The position numbers were made by a program, and so were the translations under genes. From Chrysomallon squamiferum (lineage: Eukaryota; Mollusca; Gastropoda; Neomphalida; Peltospiridae), in the NCBI GenBank assembly GCA_012295275.1, contig CM022665.1, forward strand, positions 39,119,795-39,167,294: 47,500 nt of DNA, in the 5' to 3' direction. Under the pieces are notes generated by a model that saw nothing but the letters and a program-made list of their open reading frames with translations, was not told the origin of the DNA and made no database searches. This document shows positions 11,198 through 21,343 of the stretch, piece after piece (positions within the stretch are counted from its first letter, which is position 1; each line of letters opens with the position of its first letter).

Positions 11198-11428
11198 TTG
11201 TATACAAAAAAATTGATTTATCCTTTTATTTTCGATGTGTATAAAATCATTAATTTAGTTAACCTTGTAGCATTAACAAGTTTCCAATCATTAGATTACG
11301 TTTGGCGTCAGATTAGACCAACATTTTTTGGTTATTGGAAAAACGTGTGGTTAAATGTGTACGAAATTTTTGATGAACGTATCTTTTGTCAGTACCAATT
11401 TTGTAAAAATAAACTGTTAATTCTTTAA
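11198..11428 (+). other. Short unassigned open frame downstream of the helicase remnant
   Basis: An open stretch encodes about 75 residues rich in aromatic amino acids (for example YVWRQIRPTFFGYW), followed by AATAAA at 11,409-11,414. No family is recognised. It could be a further remnant of the integrated element or a chance frame; there is no other support. Confidence 0.2.
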
Positions 11429-11549
11429 AATTGAATATCGTTTGCCAAAATTACATATATAGGAACAACAACTATTGTCACCTTCCTGCATGAAGCATGA
11501 CCGTAGTTGTCTCCCGTAGCTCCGACCCGAAATTAGGAACCGGACTACG

Positions 11550-12347
11550 GCACCTCGGGAAAACTTCGTCACAGGCCCGCCGAAAGATGCCGACATAAAT
11601 TTCCTTAGAAATTCAGTTGGTTCTGGTACCTTTGTACCCGACGTGGAAGACGACGACGACGCCTGCTCAACCCCTGCTCACCCCAACAAACAAAAACATC
11701 AGATAAACCTTAGGGGAAGAGCCTCTGTTCGACCAGTTAACAATAAAGCTGAATTCTCCTGGGACTGAAGAATTCAATCCACTGCCAGCAGTCCACTTGC
11801 AGAATCAGAAATGTAAGAGGCGCCCACTTTTTTCGCATAAAAAATATCGGGAAATCACAGAAGTGGACAAGACATTTGTAATGCAGAGGAAATTTATTCA
11901 GATTCAGACTTGGGCAGGAGGATAATGAAAAGGACACACAAACTGTCAAAAAGTCCATGAGAAAAGAAGGTCTCTTGTAATATAAAGGAGAGATTTGAAG
12001 AAGGTGATGTTTTATTTAATGATGCACTCAACACATTTTATTTATGGTTACGTGGTTAAGAACCACTGAGATAATAAGAGAGTAAACAGCCTGAGGCCAC
12101 AACTGCAACACTGAACAAACAACACCTGTGGCTACCACCATACTGCAACATTCCAGGAAATGAGGTAGTAATCTGTCAAAAGAATGGAAAATGGTCTGTG
12201 ATGAACCAGGAAACACACATGTGGATATCAAGGCTATTGTAAAATTAACCTCCAAGAGACAATGGCTTAACAATACAACACCAGAAATTGCCAGTACCGT
12301 ACCAGCTGTCAAGAGAAAACCAGATGATCATGATGCGAATGAGAAAA
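11550..12347 (+). pseudogene. Coding-like debris of an unidentified protein, split by a repeat
   Basis: Several short stretches read as plausible protein but are separated by stops and shifts. About 11,600-11,765 contains SGTFVPDVEDDDD. About 11,883-11,945 contains YSDSDLGRRIMKRTHK. About 12,163-12,347 reads through WLNNTTPEIAST and PAVKRKPDDHD to a stop. A SINE-like fragment (about 12,005-12,105) sits between them. I cannot name the parent. Basic and acidic patches suggest a nuclear protein. Confidence is low because each piece is short. Confidence 0.3.
12005..12105 (+). mobile_element. SINE-like dispersed repeat fragment
   Basis: ATGTTTTATTTAATGATGCA, CTCAACACATTTTATTTATG and the GTTACGTGGTTAAGAACCAC stretch resemble, from memory, the head of a dispersed repeat that is common in mollusc genomes. 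The copy is diverged and truncated. No database match was run. Confidence 0.5.
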
Positions 12348-14721
12348 GAACACTCTAAACCTAACTGTCACATTTATACAATATTCCATGTGAGAGACAC
12401 TGGAACCTGCCACTTCAGCATAGCCCCCATGAGTAGCTGTCTCAGTGTTCAACAAAGAAGAATTTCAATATCACATTTGTTGGTATTTTTGCATAAGTGA
12501 CTCTTCAAAACATATTTTTAAATCTTACTTCAAAAGTTAATGATCAAGTACGTTTTCCTTCACTTGAAAGCTGAAATATGAATAATTTTGGTTTGGGCTA
12601 CCAAAAACAAATTTGGGCCACTAAATTGTTTTCAAAATGAATATTTAGATAGATAGATTTATGATTCATATTTATCAATTTATCAGTAAGGTAATATATG
12701 AATATGGTCTAGTTGTGATCTCATAATAAGCATGCCAGAACTTTACAGTTACACAGAAGAACTGGGTTTCAAATGCTATACGGTAGAAGATATAATGAAA
12801 GTTTTCAATAAGATTTGCCTTTTTAAAGCTTCTTTCAAGTTCCATAAAAATAAACTTGTTACATGAATGTTTTTTTACCACCCAGTGGAACTATGAGTAC
12901 CAGGTAACTTGTCCTGCTGAATATACAATAAACATGACATTTGCTTCTGACTTAAAACTACCATGATTTGATTTCCTCTTTGTGTTTTATGAATTTAATT
13001 GAAGTGATCCTATTTTTGGTGGTGTACATTCTTTGGTTCTGAAAGATCATGTCCAACTGTACTGAAGTAGACACTCTTAACATGCTGAAGCCCAAGGAGT
13101 TTGCACATTTGTTTCCATTTTGGTGCTCTTGGAGGCTGAAATTTATCTTGACCTGGGTTGTCTTCCTTTCTCTGGGAGATTCCTCAGCTTTGGGGACTTA
13201 TTCAGATGAGGCTGGGGATTTGTTCCTTTTTGTGATGGTGGCATAGCTTTCCATTTCTTACTTGGTGGGGTATTGTCATTATTACTTGTCTTTTTTTTTT
13301 TTGTCATCCATCTGAGAGCTTCAGGTAGACTAATACTGAAGGGGAGGAACAATATTCTGACACTGGCATAATCAGTTTTTGGAAAAAATGCCACTGAATG
13401 GCAAAAGTGACTAGTCGGTATTCATAAAATTTTGCCTCCTTACTACATTCAGTAAATAATGTCCCAGTGTCTGAAGACAATATCCGATTTTTTTTTTTTG
13501 TACAACAATTTATTTTAAAAATATGAAATTCACAAAACATTTAAGTTTTGAATGAATGTTTGCAAATAGAAATATCTGACAAACAGCGATAATGTCAAAG
13601 CTGTTACTTATTAAACACACAAAAACACAGCAAGTAAAATGGAAAAGTTCAGTTTCACAATGGTTTTCAGATTTCTGGATATGATAGATGTATAATATAA
13701 GTTCATGAAAATGTATTGCACCAGTTAAATATTTTTATATTTTAATAAATTGTATAATTTAAAAACTTGGAATTTCCAGATGGATAAAGTCAAATAATGT
13801 TGATATGATGATAATTATGATGATATTTATTATAAAAATACTGGGATACTTTAGCAGTGATAATACTGTAATTCCTTTGAAGGACCAGTTATATTTATTA
13901 TTATTTTTATTTTATTTTTTCTATCTGACCAATACTGAAGAACTTTAAAACTATTAAAATAATTATGACAAAAGTCATAAAAGATTGAGTTAATGGTTTT
14001 GCCATGATTTATATACTTTTAGTGCCTTTATATGTCAATTTAGAAGTAAATGTAATTAAATCATAAAAAGAGAAATTTGTTAGTATTTTTATTTTTCAGT
14101 TTTAGTGAATTTATTTATAATATTAGAGTGAGAGTGACTGACTATAACTGGGTATTTTCTTGAATGGCATGGAGTAGTTTAACAAATTATTCTTACAGAT
14201 GCACTTTAATAACAATGTATAAAAGAGATGCCTATGTGTATTTAAGTACATATTCACCTATTTGTGTTTTTGTATTTATGATGTGTGTCTGGAAGTATTT
14301 GTAAAGCTGCATGATGTGTGTGAGTTCTGTGTGTGTGTGTTTGTATGTTATGTATGTGAATATTTGACTGCTTTAGGAATGAACATTCTGTAGATTCATG
14401 GAGCTCTGTTTAGGCTTTGATCAAAATAGAAAAACACTAAAATAAAAAGCAATGCCAAATCACAAGACAATGAATATGTCTTCAAGTTTTCATAAACATT
14501 TCCAGAGTGAATGTTATTAACAAAGCCTTGATTTATGGCTTAATTTGTTTGCTTCTGTTAATGAAACCAGTCTATGTCATAAAACTTTTGATAAAACTTG
14601 TGAGAAAATATTAAATGTTTTTTTAAAGAACTATTATTTATTAAGTGATCATTTTGTAAAATTATTATTATTATTATTATTTTGAATCAGATATTGCAAT
14701 TAGTTGCAGAGGGTTAATCTA
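12348..14721. other. Intergenic DNA without a supported gene
   Basis: On the minus strand about 13,040-13,540 gives short Lys/Pro/Ser-rich frames that look faintly coding, but they change frame and have no recognisable domain or splice structure. The rest is AT-rich. A short GT-rich stretch lies near 14,328-14,345 and an ATT tract at about 14,661-14,682. Confidence 0.45.
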
Positions 14722-14800
14722 TATGATTTAGCAATAAGGGATCTTAATATGCACCTTTCCACAGATAGAAATATAGTATATAACAGGGTTTTAATTATGG
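14722..14800 (+). mobile_element. Second SINE-like fragment (middle part)
   Basis: AGCAATAAGGGATCTTAATA, TGCACCTTTCCACAGATAGA and the following AATATAGTATATAACAGG resemble the middle of the same mollusc-type repeat seen at 12,005-12,105. The assignment is from memory and the copy is degraded. Confidence 0.4.
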
Positions 14801-14985
14801 TTATAGTAAGAAATGGCCAGATGCTATTCATCAAGAGAAAACAACCCACTGCATATATTCCTGTCAGAGAAGTAAAGAAGAAATATTTATAAATGTACTG
14901 CCTTCATTGAGCAACTATTACTCTAGTAAATAAATAATTAAAATAAACAAACAACAAACATAAAATTTAGGTATCACACAAACTT

Positions 14986-15397
14986 TTAATTCTTGGCTAC
15001 TGTTTCATTGATACCTGATCTAAGGTCTTTTATTTCTTGATTGTCACTGAATTCATCAACTTCTTTAATTATTTCTGAGGTTTTCATTTGCCATTCACCA
15101 TCAGGTTCCACATCCCAGTGAGGACCTTCGCTGTTGTCCTCATGAGAGACATCAATAGCCATTTCATCTTTCTGTGTTGCAACATTTGCTGTTTTCTTCT
15201 CAGTTCCATCAGCTGGGAAAGGCATTATCTTTACACTTGGTTTAGCTGCAGCATATGACTGGCTGAAGTCAGGTCCAACATGTTCATGATTTCCATAGAT
15301 GGGCCCATCAACGAGATGGGTGTAAGTGTTCAGACCAGCTTCATCATCAGGACTAAACAAGAAACAAGCTTCAAGCTTTTTCTTTATACCTGTGAAA

Positions 15398-15441
<44 letters not shown>

Positions 15442-17620
15442 GAAGAAGAAGAAGAAGAAGAAAAAAAAAAAAAAAAAATGATGATAATAGTGATAATACA
15501 AGTGTGTGTATGTGTGTGTGTATGACAGAGATATACTAATCTCTTTAACAGACAATTATCCTCTCATCCTCTGACATAATACAAGTTAATGTAGTATAAG
15601 AAGTCTCATTGAGATTTCACTTCATTCAGTCATTATATATCATGACACAGATCACAAATAATAGCATATATATAAACATATGTATAAATTGTATGAAATA
15701 TGAAATGATTACATACCTCTTAATTTGTTCAACATCTCCTTTGCAGTAATTTTTTCACCACACACTTTCTTTATCGATAAGACCACTTCGTGTATTTCAT
15801 GAATGTTTTCACGATACTCTGGTCTAGTCATTATCTTTGTCACCATCTCCTCCAGTTCCTCCTCAATTTCATAAAGCTCCTCCTCCTCATTATCATCCTG
15901 TTCATTCCTCCGTTTCATCCAATTCCTTCTCATTATCATCCTTTTCATTCTCCGTTTCATCCAATTCCTCATCACTTTCATCCTGTTCATTCTCTATTTC
16001 ATCCAATTCCTCATTTTCATCCTGTTCATTCTCTATTTCATCCAATTCCTCCTCAATATCATCCTGTTCATTCTCTGTTTCATCCAGTTCTTCCTCAATG
16101 CCATCCTGTTCATTCTCTGTTTCATCCAATTCCTCCTCAATGTCATCCTTTTCATTCTCCATTTCATCCAATTCCTTCTCATTATCATCCTTTTCATTCT
16201 CCATTTCATCCAATTCCTTCTCATTATCATCCTTTTCATTCTCCATTTCATCCAATTCCTTCTCATTACCATCCTGTTCATTCTCATTATCATACTTTTC
16301 ATTCTCTGTTTCATCCAATTCATTCTTATTATCATCCTCTTCATTCTCATTATCAATCTGCTCCTTCATGCTGTCAACCAGATACTTCTGTCCATCATGC
16401 AATTTCTTCACTCTATCATCCAGTTGCTTCTTACTAACATCTAGGTCCACAGCAGGATGCATCTGAGTTTTCTCCACTTTCTCAAGGAGAAGAACATCAT
16501 GCTTCTGACCCGTAGATGCTACTGGCCCACCAGCTAGCAAGATCTGGATGACAGTTGTGTTAGATGTATCAGTCAGGTTAAATCCATCAGAAGACCCAGA
16601 ACTATGAATATCAGTGGGACTGCCAGTGTCAGGGATAATGGCAGCACTGAAATATCTGACAGGGTTCAGAATGTCCATTAAGCTGACTGTGTTTTGACTA
16701 TGGCCATCACCAAAATCCCCAAGAGCCCTGGGAATAGGACGGACAAACTTAAAATCCAAGTCCAGATTGAGATTAAGAGGTTGTTTAGATTCAGTACCAT
16801 ATCCTTTGTTTCTGATACCATCGTTTGGCTGTTGAATACCAGGTTTTGCTGTCTTGGCTTCTGTAATAAATAAATTGAAGCAAAGACAATGTAGTGAAAG
16901 GAACAGCTTGTTTTTATGTTATGTGAAATGCTGTGATTTTTCCAGGATACTTAGTGTAAATATGTTATTATCCTTTCTTTGTAAAATGTAAACTTGTTTC
17001 TGGAGATAAAGTTACAGTTTTATTTTCAGTTTGTTATATTATTAGTTATATTAATTAGCTAATTATCAATCACAGATGAGCACCACATTTAATGTGTTTT
17101 ACTCTCACCACTTTTCAGAAATTTTGTTCTTCATTTATAAAAAATCTCTTTCACTGATAATCTCCACTGAACTAATTAGTCACAACATAAGTTTACATTT
17201 GTCAGAATTTTATATCCAAAACACCCATCTAGTGGTTTCTTGTTGTCTCAGAAAACTGTGTGTTTATGTGTGTGTGTATGTCTGTATGTGTGTATGTATG
17301 AGTGAGAGAGAGAAGGAGAAAAAAACAAAAATGCAAAAATGAGGCAATAAAAAAAATATATTAATAAAAAAATAAAATAAAAAGATCATGTGGATTAATC
17401 AAGACATGAACAAGAATATGAAATTGTTAATTACAAATTTTACCTCTTTTGAACAGCAAACTGGAATTTCTGTTCTGGACTGGTCTCAACAGGATGTGAA
17501 GAAAGTTATTTTTCTTGATATAATCAAGGTTTCTTCTCTCTTCAGAGTGCTTTTCTTCCAGATATATCTATAAATAAAGTTTCACAATTATTATCATTTA
17601 ATATGAGTGTGGGGGCATTG

Positions 17621-17661
<41 letters not shown>

Positions 17662-17758
17662 ATGTTCTCTTCCATCTTGTTAATACCTTTCTGACTGGTC
17701 TGAAAAAGCACGTCTTCATCAGAAGAATTAAGTAAATCAGTATGAAGAAAATGTTCAT
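14986..17758 (-). CDS. Secreted acidic repeat protein, four exons, one-base frame break
   Basis: The family is not recognised. Coding exons, minus strand: 17,758-17,687; 17,567-17,444; 16,860-15,717; 15,389-14,986. All introns are GT-AG and the phases (0, 1, 1) agree. The start ATG directly follows an in-frame TAG and opens a hydrophobic signal-peptide-like segment (residues about 2-14, rich in Ile, Leu and Phe). Mature features are several dibasic sites, N-glycosylation sequons (NSS, NLT, NTT, NET) and about eleven 14-residue repeats of type ENEKDDNEKELDEM at about 15,880-16,345. A non-repetitive C-terminal domain of about 190 residues follows, with a lone Cys in KLEACFLF. One extra G at about 15,906-15,907 creates a TGA at 15,902-15,904. 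Removing it gives a total length of 580 codons plus stop, and the downstream frame then splices correctly. The product as sequenced would lose the C-terminal domain. Shell-matrix, calcium-binding or prohormone roles are possible but unsupported. Confidence 0.7.
15395..15478. repeat. Compound TAA/GAA/A microsatellite in intron 3 of the acidic-protein gene
   Basis: On the plus strand AATAAT repeats pass into AAG repeats and then a run of A. It sits just upstream (minus-strand sense) of the exon 4 acceptor, so on the transcript it forms a long T- and TTC-rich pyrimidine tract. Confidence 0.85.
15880..16345 (-). repeat. In-frame 42-bp tandem repeat coding for 14-residue acidic units
   Basis: About eleven copies, with consensus E-N-E-(K/Q)-D-(D/G)-(N/I)-E-(K/E)-E-L-D-E-(T/M/I). 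Because the unit is a multiple of three, copy-number change keeps the frame, and long open frames also appear on the opposite strand as an artefact. Two copies have lost or gained codons. Confidence 0.85.
17623..17660. repeat. GT microsatellite in intron 1 of the acidic-protein gene
   Basis: An uninterrupted GT run of about 19 repeats lies 25-65 bases past the exon 1 donor on the minus strand. Confidence 0.9.
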
Positions 17759-18546
17759 CTATTTCAGAAAAAGAAAGGAAAAGTTATTAGTAACAATAAA
17801 ATTAACAACACCAACATAATAACAATAATAATAATAAAATTAACACAGTAATAATAGTAATCATTGCAACAACAACACTATAACAATAATAAAAACGCAA
17901 TTTTAAAGAAATTAGTTTTCAGTCTGTATTTTTGAATTTAACGTTCTTTTATTAACAGAGATAGTCTGTTAATGACCCTGATTTTTTACAGATTTTGTTT
18001 CTCTTTTACGATTTGTAGTCTTTGTTTCAATGAAGTTAAAACTGCACAGTTTTATTCATAGTGTAATAAAAGGTATGTCTACATAAGTTGACAACTCGTA
18101 AATTGCATAGAGTATGAGAGTATTAATTTGAATTCCGTGTTTACAGTTCTCTGTTTTGATTAATTCTGAAATACTTTAAAATGTATGAACCAACAGTTTC
18201 ATTAAAGTTTCGCCAGTGATATAAGAAAAGAAAATATATAATTCGGAAATTGTAGAATTCAACTTTCTCATGTGATGTGATAAAGATTAATTAGTAGTTT
18301 ATTGATGTTAATACTGACGAAAATTGATACGTAAACAAAAGTTGGTAATTATTCAACTGATGTAAACCTCATACTTCATCAAACAGAATTAAACTAAAAG
18401 TATTAAATAAGTTATGACTTTCAAATTATACATTTTGTGTTATATTTATAGTAAAAATGAATAAAGAAATTAAAATAAAGAAAAACACACCTTATTTTAA
18501 ACATGCCAATTCGCATCTATGTTGCTATGTGATTAGCAAAAATTTA

Positions 18547-18600
18547 TGACGTCATCACAAACTTCGCAACGTTCGGCAGAGTTCGTTAATTTTAACGAAC
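18547..18600. promoter_or_regulatory. CRE-like palindrome and inverted repeat upstream of the acidic-protein gene
   Basis: The perfect palindrome TGACGTCA (18,547-18,554) is followed by an inverted repeat with 9-bp arms and a 2-base centre, GTTCGTTAA-TT-TTAACGAAC (18,581-18,600). The patch is GC-richer than its surroundings and lies about 790 bp upstream of the minus-strand start at 17,758. Promoter function is inference; a 5' UTR exon would bring it closer. Confidence 0.35.
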
Positions 18601-18707
18601 CTTTAACAATTTAAAAAAAGAAAAAGAATTGTATTATTCTGAATATCAATTTTATATACTCCATAATTACGTTAAAACATTAACCAACTGATAATAATAA
18701 TAATAAC

Positions 18708-18746
<39 letters not shown>

Positions 18747-18877
18747 CATAATGAATAAATGACTGTATTATAATAATATAATAATAACAACAACAATAAC
18801 AGCAATAATAAAACTTTCTGTAATATCGCTGACAAATGTTTTATAATTTGTGTATTGTATTCAAACTTTATTTCTGA

Positions 18878-18912
<35 letters not shown>

Positions 18913-19809
18913 CTATTTGTATTATCGTATAAATACTTTCATAATACTATAATTCGGTAAATAAATCTTATGTAAATCTTGGTCTGTATTTTTAGTGCAT
19001 AAATTAACAAAATCAAGTTTTGTTTTCTTCTTTGTTGCTATTTTGTTTTGAAACATATTCCTGCATCGGTATTCTTTAAATAGAAACTATCGTAAAGAAA
19101 AAAAAAAAAAAAAACTACAAAGAAACACACATATATGGCTTTATATGTTGGTAAAACGTCAGAAAGTCATCAGATCTTTATTTTTTTTTCAACCATAACT
19201 TAAGACAAAAATAAATAAATAAATAAAATAAAATAAAATAAGTTCTAAAAGTCAGAATAAAAAATATTAAACATCATTTAATTGTCTCGCTTACGTTTGC
19301 ATGTAGTAACATCTAGGACTAAACTACATTTTAAGTCAAGTTCGGTTAATATAAATATTGCGTACCAACCTTTATATGACAGTTGTATTTGTACGTACAT
19401 TCATAAACTAAGCTAAAAGATTTATAAAAAAAGCTACATCTGACGAATTTAGGAACAAGTTATAATTAAGGAATTCAGGAATATACTAAGGTTTAGAGAA
19501 ATAATTTGACAGTTTAGTAAATCAATAAATAACAGTTTTATTTAACAATGAATAACTTAATAGTTTATTAACAATGAATAACTTAATAGTTAGGTCAAGA
19601 ACAAATAACTTGACAGTTTGGTCAATAAGAAATAATTTGGTAGTTAGGTTAAAAATTTGACAGTGTGTGGTTATCAACAAATAGTACATTTCGGTTCTGA
19701 TGATTCAAATGTTAATTTTAATAATTTCACTTTCCGAAACCAATGTTTACTTTTGAAGCGCTTTAAACACATTTAATTACAACAGATTATAATATATTAT
19801 TAAGGGACA
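18601..19809. other. AT-rich intergenic DNA with simple repeats
   Basis: An AAT tract (about 18,689-18,750) and a CA tract (about 18,882-18,907) are clear. From about 19,490 to 19,690 a degenerate minisatellite repeats a motif like AATAACTTAATAGTTAGGTC five or six times with drift. No gene is seen. Confidence 0.6.
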
Positions 19810-19817
19810 GGCCAGAC

Positions 19818-20017
19818 CAGGGGTTTTCAAACTGTGGTCCGCAAGTACAAGACAGGGGGTCCGTGGACAGCGAATACTTTTTATGGGCAGTTTGATTTTA
19901 TATATGTTATTTTAAGCAAATATTTATTATAAATTTCATAAGCGTTTATAAGGGGGTCCCTAAGGTAAAGCCTGAAATATAAAGGGGTCCGCAAGTCAAA
20001 AAGTTTGAAAACCCCTG
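19818..20017. mobile_element. hAT-type MITE with perfect 8-bp target site duplication
   Basis: The 200-bp element starts CAGGGGTTTTCAAACT and ends AGTTTGAAAACCCCTG, a perfect 16-bp terminal inverted repeat. GGCCAGAC flanks it on both sides (19,810-19,817 and 20,018-20,025). Eight-base duplications and CAGGGGTTNTCAAACT ends are typical of hAT/Charlie-like elements. There is no transposase, so it is non-autonomous. Confidence 0.93.
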
Positions 20018-20025
20018 GGCCAGAC

Positions 20026-21118
20026 CATTAGCAATAAATAACATATAAATTGTGTGTGTGTGTTTATGTGTGTGGGTATCACCCATTCTCAAAAGGTGAG
20101 CCTTGACGCGTGATACAAAGGCATTAATATGACTAAGGTTGTATTCTCCTTTTTTACACGTAAAGTACGTGGGAAATTCCTCGAAGACACTAGGGACAAT
20201 AAAATATAGTAAACACTGTCACTGGTGCTTTCTTAAGGAACCCAGGACAGTAATGGTCTGCCATTATTGGTCAGGGTTTTGAAATGTTATCTGACTGCGG
20301 TGAAAGAGAGTTCAAGAGAAGGAAGAGAATATCAGGCATGGGAGAAAGACGTTTGGGCCAATTCTCTGCAATATAACTACGATAGTATTGCCTATAATGT
20401 TATATTATAATTGTCTATCATGTTGAACAGTCAGGCAGAGAAATTAAAGATGTAGTTTTTGTGCGAGGGTGGTTTATGCATCCGGCCACATATATATGCA
20501 TACACACACATACACAGGCAGACGCGTGTGTGTGTGTGTGTGTGTGCACATACATACATACATATATACGTATGTACGTACATACATATACACATACATA
20601 AATACATATGTTCCTATCGTACGTACGTTCAAACACACAGATATAACACCTGCTAGTAAATCTGCTGCATGTTAGTTTTTTTATCTAAAAAATACCCACA
20701 CACTTTTCTATATACGATGTGAAGTCAGAAACTTCAAAACTTGCAGCTTACACAAGCCCTCTGGTGAATGTATTGTATTACTGTTATACTTTACTTTTAA
20801 CAAAGGATAATTTAAAACCCCTAAATTATAAAATAAATAAAAATAAATAAATAATGCACAAAGACAAGCATCCCCGAAATTACACGCGGTGATGCACTTT
20901 CAGTTTCTAGTAATATTATGACGGCATATATTAACGATACATCCACTGAATATTTAAATATGGGTATAATAAAAAATATACACATAAAAGCAGCAACACA
21001 TTAAAAAATGCGAGCGCACATTCTCAGTGCAAAAGCTAATAAGCCGCAACTGCGTATCGAAGACTAAAGGCCCTAATTAATCATATATATTTGTTATAGG
21101 GCATGCCTATAATCCTTA
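20026..21118. other. Intergenic DNA without a supported gene
   Basis: Holds a GT tract at about 20,525-20,548 flanked by TACA/TATG repeats. The frames across these repeats are artefacts. No conserved domain is seen. Confidence 0.55.
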
Positions 21119-21311
21119 CCTGGACCTCGGGTTTGACGTTAGCATCTGTTCATATCTTTAGTAGATGTTGACGTCAAAACCGACGTCAGAAGAAAGCTTG
21201 CCGTGGCGCATTGCTATAGTTCGTAACTCAGGACATCATTCGTAAACCGAGACAAAAATCGTATTCCGACTTGTCCGTGCTTTGAGGCGTTCGTAACCCG
21301 AGGTTCCACTT
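21119..21311. mobile_element. Tigger-like MITE or fragment
   Basis: The right end reads GTTCGTAACCCGAGGTTCCACT, the reverse of an AGTGGAACCTCGGGTTACGA terminus as seen in Tigger-group (Tc1/mariner) elements. The left end, GGACCTCGGGTTTGACG, is a degraded inverted match. Related TTCGTAA-type sub-motifs recur inside. A TTTA microsatellite (21,311-21,343) abuts the right end. Boundaries are approximate. Confidence 0.5.
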
Positions 21312-21343
21312 TATTTATTTATTTATTTATTTATTTATGCAGA

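Noticed and set aside
12005-14800. The two SINE-like fragments as halves of one element split by a 2.6-kb insertion
   Set aside because: They do correspond to successive parts of the repeat, but no target duplication or transposon ends bound the intervening DNA; two independent decayed copies are simpler.
15790-16466. Two long plus-strand open frames rich in His/Pro/Tyr and Ser/Phe across the acidic repeat
   Set aside because: They are antisense shadows of the 42-bp repeat, whose length divisible by three keeps several frames open; the minus strand has splice sites, a signal peptide and a unique C-terminal domain.
20418-20675. Overlapping open frames on both strands rich in His/Tyr/Ile/Cys
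   Set aside because: Caused by TACA/TATG and GT repeats.
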